A stretch of DNA of 64,000 bases from CAVVDT01 sp963747005 (GTDB taxonomy: Bacteria > Pseudomonadota > Alphaproteobacteria > Rhizobiales > Aestuariivirgaceae). Both the position numbers and the translations under genes were made by a program. Position 1 is the stretch's first letter. Every line of letters begins with the position of its first letter. Below the pieces are notes generated by a model. The model searched no databases. It saw only the letters and a program-made list of their open reading frames with translations, and was not told the origin of the DNA. The DNA lies in the NCBI GenBank assembly GCA_963747005.1, contig CAVVDT010000004.1, forward strand, positions 372,001 through 436,000, in the 5' to 3' direction. Positions 59,408-64,000 of this stretch are shown piece after piece.

Positions 59408-62400
59408 CTACTTCTTGCGCCGCGATCCGCGTCGGCTGCTCGGGCCTCCACCCTCGCCGCCCCCATCGCCATCGCCTGTTCCGCCGCCTTCGGCCGGCTT
59501 GCCGCCGCTACCGGTGTCCTTGGCGATGCGCTGCATGTCGGAGGCCTCGCGCATCAAGCCGCCCTGCTTGGCAAGGTTGCCGCCGTCGATGCCGATGTCG
59601 GCCAGGAGATTGTCGATGAGCGGAGCCTGCACGCGGTAGCGAAGGGCCGAATTGATGACCTCGTCGGTGGGGCTGCCGCTACTGCCGCTGCTGCCGCCAA
59701 CGATGCCGTCAAGCTGCATGATGCGAATATCCTGGATTTTCTCCAGCGGCTTGACGGAAGCCGCAACGATGCCTTCCACATGCTCGAGCAGCTTCTTGCG
59801 GAACTGCATGTAGCGGGCATCGTCGGTGAGGACGTTCTCGGCCTCGTTGAGGAGGCGCTGGGCCTCGGCCTGTACCGCGGCACGCACCTTTTCCGCTTCC
59901 GCCGCGATGCGGGTCTCGGCGGCGGCCTTTTCGGCCATGACCACGTCGATGCTGCGGCGCCGGTTGGCCTCCTCGGTCTCGCGCGCCGTCTTGACGCGTT
60001 CCTCGGCCTCGGCGGCGCGCGCCCGGGCAACGTCAGCCTCCGCCTTGGCGGCCGACTGTTCCAGCGACTGCTTGTAGAGCGCCACCGCCTTTTCCATTTC
60101 AACCAATTCGACCTCGCGCTCGCGGTTGATCTCCAGCTTGCGCCGCTCGGTCTCGTGGCCGATGCGGGCCTGGTCGAGACCGCGATCGGCAGCGATCCGC
60201 GAGCGCTCGATGTCCTCGCGCGAGGCGATCTCGGCTTCGCGCAGTGCCTGCATGCGGGCGATCTCGAGCTGCTCGGTGGCCCGCTTGCGCTCCAGCCGCA
60301 CCGCATCGAGCACCTGCTCGCGCGCCACGTCGCTGCGCTCCACGTCACGCTGCGCCTCGATCTGCGCCTGCTTGACACGGGCATCGGCCGCGGCGCGCTC
60401 CGACTTGGCGCCGGCGAGGGCAACGATGCGCTGCTCGTCGGCCTCCTCGATCGACTTCTTGCGCTCGATGTCGAGCATCTCGCGGTTCTTCGAGGACTCG
60501 ATGCGCTCCTTGTCGACCGCCAGTTCGACCGCGATGCGCTCGCGCTCGATCTTGTCGCGCTTGGCGATCTCGCGCGCTTCGACGCTCTCGTCGCGGGAGA
60601 TTTCGCGCGCCCGGATATCCTGCGCCGCGGCGATGCGCTCGGCGGCAACTGTCTTTTCTTGGGCGATACGGGCGGCCTCGATGGCCTCGGTTGCGGCGAT
60701 CTGCGCCTCGTCCAGAACCTTGTTGCGCGTGATCTCCAGATTGCGGATTTCCTCATCGCGGGCGATCTGGTCGCGCGAGGTTTCGGTCTCCTTGGCAATG
60801 CGCAACTGTTCGATGGCGCGCCTTGATGCGACTTCGCTTGACTGCACGGCCTCGGTGCGCTCGACCTCGCGCACCCGGATCTCGGTTTCGGCAATGATGC
60901 GCTCGGCGTCGATCTTCTTCTTTTGCGAGATGCGGGCGTGCTCGGTGGATTCCTGCGCTGAAACCTCGCGCAGCGCCGTCTGTTCGCTGCGCGCAATGCG
61001 CTCGGCATCGATGGCCGCCTGCTGGGCAAGTCGCGCCGTCTCGGTTGCCTCTGAAGCGGCGATCTGGGCGCCATCGATGGTGCGGTTGCTGGCGATCTCG
61101 CGCTCGCGCACATCCTGTTCATAAGCGATACGGTCGGCGGCGATCTTCTTGTCCTGGGCGATGCGGGCAAGCTCGGTGGCCTCGCGCGCCGCGATCTCGG
61201 CGACCTCGATCGCCTGGGCGCGACGGATATCGCGTCCCTTGGTGGCTTCATCGCTTTCGATGCGCTCCACCGCCAATTTCAGATCATGGGCAATGCGCGC
61301 GGCCTCCACGGCCTCGCGGGCCGCGATCTCGGCCTCATCGACCGCCCGGTTGCGATTGATCTCGCGCTGGCGCACATCCTGCTCGTAGGCAATACGCTCT
61401 GCGGTGACTCTCCGGTCCTGGGCGATGCGCGCCAGTTCGGTCGCCTCGCGGGCGGCAATCTGAGCCGCATCCAGCGCCTGGGTGCGGCGAATATCGCGCT
61501 CCTTGCTGGTCTCCTCGCTCTCGATACGCTCGACCGCGATCTTGAGGTCGTGGGCAATACGAGCGGCCTCCACCGCCTCGCGGGCGACGATCTCGGCCTC
61601 GTCGATCGCCTTATTGCGCGCGATCTGCAAGGCCCTGACGCGTTCTTCCTGGCCGATGCGGGCGCCCTCGGTCACCTCACGGGCGGCGATGTCGGCCTCC
61701 TCGATCACCTTGCGCTGCTCGATTTCGAGCGCCCGGGTTTCCTGCTGCGAGGAAATCCGCTCGGCCGCCAGCATCTTCTCGCGCGCGATGCGGGCCGCCT
61801 CGGTCGCCTGCTGGGCGGCAATCTCGGCTTCCTCCAGCGTCTTCTGGCGTTCGATTTCGAGTTGGCGGACCTTCCGGTCGGACGCTATGCGGTCGGAACT
61901 GATCGCCGTCTCCTGGGCAATGCGCAGTTTCTCGCTTGCCTCGCGCGACGCAATGGTCGCCTGCTCGATGGCAAGATTGCGCTCGATCTCGCGCTTCTGG
62001 GTGTCCTCCTCCTTGGAAATGCGGGCAGCGGTTACGGACTTTTCCTGCTCGATGCGTTTCCGCTGGGTAGCTTCTTCCTGGGCGATACGGGCTTCGGTGA
62101 TGGCGCGCTCCTGTTCGATGCGCGCCCTCTCCGTCGCCTCGACGGCGGCGATCTCGGCCTGCTCGATACTGCGCCGGCGCTCGATTTCCTGGGCCTGGGT
62201 CAACTGCTCATTGGTGATGCGGGCATCGTTGATCAGTCGCTCCTGGGTGATCCGCGCCCGTTCGGTCTTTTCGCGGGCACTGATCTCGGAGGCATCGACC
62301 GCCTCCTGGCGCTCGATCTCGCGCTGGCGCACCTGACGCTCGGAATGGATGCGCGCCTCGCTCACCTGCTGTTCCTGGGCGATGCGCTGCTTTTCGATGT

Positions 62401-63268
62401 GTTCGCGCGCCGCGATCTGGGCATCCTCGGCCTCGGTCTCGCGCTCGGCGCGCTCGCGCACCAGTTCGGCCCGCTGCTGGGCGCGGCGGAATTCCACGTC
62501 GCGCTCCTGGGTCAGGCGGGCCTCCTCGCTCTCGCGATCGATGTCCAGCGCCTGCTTCTCGGCTTCCAGGTTGCGGGTGCGAATGCGGATCATCGAGTCC
62601 TGCTCGATGTCGTTGCGCAGCTTGCGCCGGGCCTCGATATCCTCGATCAGGCGGGTGAGGCCCTCGGCATCGAAACGGTTGGACGGATTGAAGTATTCAA
62701 GCTCGGTCTGGTCGATATCCTTGATGGCGACCGATTCCAGCTCCAGTCCGTTGAGGTCGAGGCCTTCCTGGGCCATCTCGCCCACCCGCTGCACATAGAT
62801 GCCGCGCTGCTCGTGCATCTCTTCCATGGTCATGCCGGCAGCGATGGAACGCATGGCGGAAATGAACTTGCCGGAGAGCAGTTCGTGCAGCCGGTTGGGT
62901 TCAAGGGTGCGCCGGCCAAGGGTCGAGGCGGCAATCGACACCGATGCCCGCGACGGCCGCACGCGCACATAGAATTCCGCCTGTACATCGACACGCATGC
63001 GATCCTTGGTGATCAGCGCGTTTTCCTTCTCGCGCACCACCTCCAGCGGCAGCGTGTTCATGTTGACGGGGGTGATGTCGTGGACGATCGGCCACACGAA
63101 GGCGCCACCATCGATGACCACCTTTTCGCCGCGCAAACCGGTGCGCACGAACGCCACTTCCTTGGTGGAGCGGCGGTAGAGCCAGTTCATGACCCAATAG
63201 ATGATGGCGATGACGATAACCGCCAGTATGAGCCAGAGAATGAGCTGGCCTATGAGCTGTCCGGTCAT
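59408..63268 (-). CDS. Giant flotillin/SPFH-type membrane scaffold with hendecad coiled coil
   Basis: This 1286-residue protein is over twice the usual flotillin length (~430-600). It has a membrane helix (residues ~5-30), an SPFH/band 7 domain (~35-200), then a charged coiled coil of about 900 residues built from 44-residue units (four 11-residue hendecads each, some units of three) of the type REIxRxxxxDxAEIAARE. The C-terminal ~140 residues hold a flotillin-like end (GIVAASVKPLEKIQDIRIMQ) and a Gly/Ser/Arg/Lys tail. It should form oligomeric membrane microdomains. GGAGGA five bases before the ATG supports the start. Its close link with hydroxylase genes suggests that it scaffolds them. Confidence 0.9.
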   Translation of the reverse strand: MTGQLIGQLILWLILAVIVIAIIYWVMNWLYRRSTKEVAFVRTGLRGEKVVIDGGAFVWPIVHDITPVNMNTLPLEVVREKENALITKDRMRVDVQAEFYVRVRPSRASVSIAASTLGRRTLEPNRLHELLSGKFISAMRSIAAGMTMEEMHEQRGIYVQRVGEMAQEGLDLNGLELESVAIKDIDQTELEYFNPSNRFDAEGLTRLIEDIEARRKLRNDIEQDSMIRIRTRNLEAEKQALDIDRESEEARLTQERDVEFRRAQQRAELVRERAERETEAEDAQIAAREHIEKQRIAQEQQVSEARIHSERQVRQREIERQEAVDASEISAREKTERARITQERLINDARITNEQLTQAQEIERRRSIEQAEIAAVEATERARIEQERAITEARIAQEEATQRKRIEQEKSVTAARISKEEDTQKREIERNLAIEQATIASREASEKLRIAQETAISSDRIASDRKVRQLEIERQKTLEEAEIAAQQATEAARIAREKMLAAERISSQQETRALEIEQRKVIEEADIAAREVTEGARIGQEERVRALQIARNKAIDEAEIVAREAVEAARIAHDLKIAVERIESEETSKERDIRRTQALDAAQIAAREATELARIAQDRRVTAERIAYEQDVRQREINRNRAVDEAEIAAREAVEAARIAHDLKLAVERIESDEATKGRDIRRAQAIEVAEIAAREATELARIAQDKKIAADRIAYEQDVREREIASNRTIDGAQIAASEATETARLAQQAAIDAERIARSEQTALREVSAQESTEHARISQKKKIDAERIIAETEIRVREVERTEAVQSSEVASRRAIEQLRIAKETETSRDQIARDEEIRNLEITRNKVLDEAQIAATEAIEAARIAQEKTVAAERIAAAQDIRAREISRDESVEAREIAKRDKIERERIAVELAVDKERIESSKNREMLDIERKKSIEEADEQRIVALAGAKSERAAADARVKQAQIEAQRDVERSDVAREQVLDAVRLERKRATEQLEIARMQALREAEIASREDIERSRIAADRGLDQARIGHETERRKLEINREREVELVEMEKAVALYKQSLEQSAAKAEADVARARAAEAEERVKTARETEEANRRRSIDVVMAEKAAAETRIAAEAEKVRAAVQAEAQRLLNEAENVLTDDARYMQFRKKLLEHVEGIVAASVKPLEKIQDIRIMQLDGIVGGSSGSSGSPTDEVINSALRYRVQAPLIDNLLADIGIDGGNLAKQGGLMREASDMQRIAKDTGSGGKPAEGGGTGDGDGGGEGGGPSSRRGSRRKK
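61094..61621 (-). repeat. 264-bp direct tandem duplication inside the flotillin coiled coil
   Basis: Two adjacent 264-bp units (61094-61357 and 61358-61621) encode nearly the same 88 residues, for example AREAVEAARIAHDLK and ARIAQD with AYEQDVR. They are two 44-residue super-repeats each. The rest of the coil has the same period with lower similarity. Confidence 0.8.
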
Positions 63269-63284
63269 GACGTTCCTCCACAGA

Positions 63285-64000
63285 TCACCGCCGTTGAACG
63301 GCGGACTGTTCCTGGTTCACCCGAATGCGCTTGAAGCTGCGTGTCTGTTCCGTCAGCGCCGTCTCCGCCGGCAGTCGCTCCATTGACGAAGCGCCGTAAA
63401 ATCCGTGGCAGTTGACGGTATTGGCGAGCACATATTGCGCATCTTCGGGCATGGCGACGGGGCCGCCATGCACCAGCACGATGATGTCCTTGCGCACCTT
63501 CAGCGCCGCCTCGGCCCATCGATCCACCCTGGCCGGACAATCCTCCAGCCTGAGCGCCGTCTCCGCCCCGATGGCGCCGCCCGTCGTCAACCCCAGATGG
63601 CACACGATGATGTCGGCGCCGGCCCGCGCCATGGCCACGGCATCGTCTTCGCCGAAAACATAAGGGGTGGTCAGCATGTCCTTGGCGTGCGCGGTGGCGA
63701 TCATGTCGACCTCCAGCCCGTAGGACATGCCGGTCTCCTCCAGATTGGCGCGGAAGGTGCCGTCGATGAGACCGACGGTCGGAAAATTCTGCACCCCCGA
63801 AAATCCGACGCGCCTCACTTCGTCCAGGAACACGTCCATCTGGCGGAACGGATCGGTGCCGTTCACCCCGGCGAGGACCGGTGTCTTCTTGACCACCGGC
63901 AACACTTCGCCAGCCATTTCCATGACGATCCGGTTGGCATCGCCATAAGCCATGAGCCCGGCCAGCGAGCCGCGCCCCGCCATGCGGTAGCGGCCGGAAT
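63285..64000 (-). CDS. TIM-barrel phosphoenolpyruvate-hydrolase-like/Tm-1-like protein, C-terminal part (truncated by window)
   Basis: The frame is open across the window end, so the N terminus is beyond 64000; about 237 residues are visible. The family is recognised by GRYRMAGRGSLAGLMAYGDAN, VLAGVNGTDPFRQMD, and HLGLTTGGAIGAET with the final HGFYGASSMERLP. It belongs to the PEP mutase/hydrolase-like barrel group also found at the C-terminal side of plant Tm-1. Function in bacteria is unclear. It is 16 bp upstream of the flotillin gene and begins the visible part of the operon. Confidence 0.85.
   Translation of the reverse strand, partial: SGRYRMAGRGSLAGLMAYGDANRIVMEMAGEVLPVVKKTPVLAGVNGTDPFRQMDVFLDEVRRVGFSGVQNFPTVGLIDGTFRANLEETGMSYGLEVDMIATAHAKDMLTTPYVFGEDDAVAMARAGADIIVCHLGLTTGGAIGAETALRLEDCPARVDRWAEAALKVRKDIIVLVHGGPVAMPEDAQYVLANTVNCHGFYGASSMERLPAETALTEQTRSFKRIRVNQEQSAVQRR

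Noticed and set aside
61286..63334. Long open frame of about 680 codons on the + strand opposite the flotillin coil
   Set aside because: It is a shadow of the biased, periodic codons of the coiled coil on the other strand; the product is repetitive and unlike any protein family, and the reverse-strand frame has clear SPFH homology and a ribosome site.

Overview
The window is GC-rich, densely packed DNA of an alphaproteobacterium, probably a Hyphomicrobiales (Rhizobiales) relative. This is inferred from family types, codon bias and many ATGA/TGATG gene overlaps; no rRNA or other taxonomic marker is present. I see no tRNA, rRNA, CRISPR array or insertion sequence.

1-10.9 kb is a methylated-amine/onium catabolism region. 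It holds the 3' part of soxA, soxG, a divergent GntR/FCD repressor, a dimethylglycine/sarcosine dehydrogenase, a glutathione S-transferase, an MttB-superfamily methyltransferase, an M24 protein with the full DddP-type metal and catalytic residue set, a DapA-like aldolase/lyase and a TTG-started cupin. The palindrome TGTGATCACA occurs twice in the GntR-dehydrogenase gap and once before the cupin, a likely local regulon.

10.9-17.9 kb is a complete N-type ATPase operon (atpDCQRBEFAG). Its c subunit carries a two-carboxylate ion site.

17.9-41.9 kb is a stress and low-oxygen energy region: two universal stress proteins, an HPF-cold-shock fusion, a hemerythrin protein, a three-gene ABC export system, a protein-repair methyltransferase fused to an erythromycin-esterase domain, an acyl-CoA synthetase with 2-oxoacid dehydrogenase E1alpha/E1beta/E2 and a Leu/Val-type dehydrogenase, an aminotransferase, and a group-3b-like [NiFe] hydrogenase operon with a cyclic-nucleotide-type sensor gene inside it. 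FNR/FixK-type boxes (TTGA-N6-TCAA class) lie before several of these units; the one at 27684 is perfect. This suggests one oxygen-responsive regulon.

41.9-48.9 kb carries an aldo/keto reductase, a bestrophin-like channel, a large secreted RTX/glycine-rich protein, a 445-bp palindrome-rich divergent region, a ThDP enzyme with a disordered N terminus, and an orphan ParA.

48.9-64 kb is a reverse-strand operon of at least thirteen genes, read from 64 kb downward: TIM-barrel protein (cut by the window end), a 1286-residue flotillin-like protein with a hendecad coiled coil, two paralogous SRPBCC proteins, FAD and 2Fe-2S subunits of a molybdenum hydroxylase, its molybdopterin subunit split in two by one in-frame amber codon after a proline-rich linker, MoxR ATPase, CoxE-like VWA protein, amidohydrolase, metallo-beta-lactamase-fold hydrolase, and an SMP-30/isochorismatase-fold fusion lacking the usual nucleophilic Cys. 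The cox-like assembly genes suggest a molybdenum hydroxylase pathway tied to a membrane scaffold. I know of no described system with this composition, and it is the best candidate for something new.
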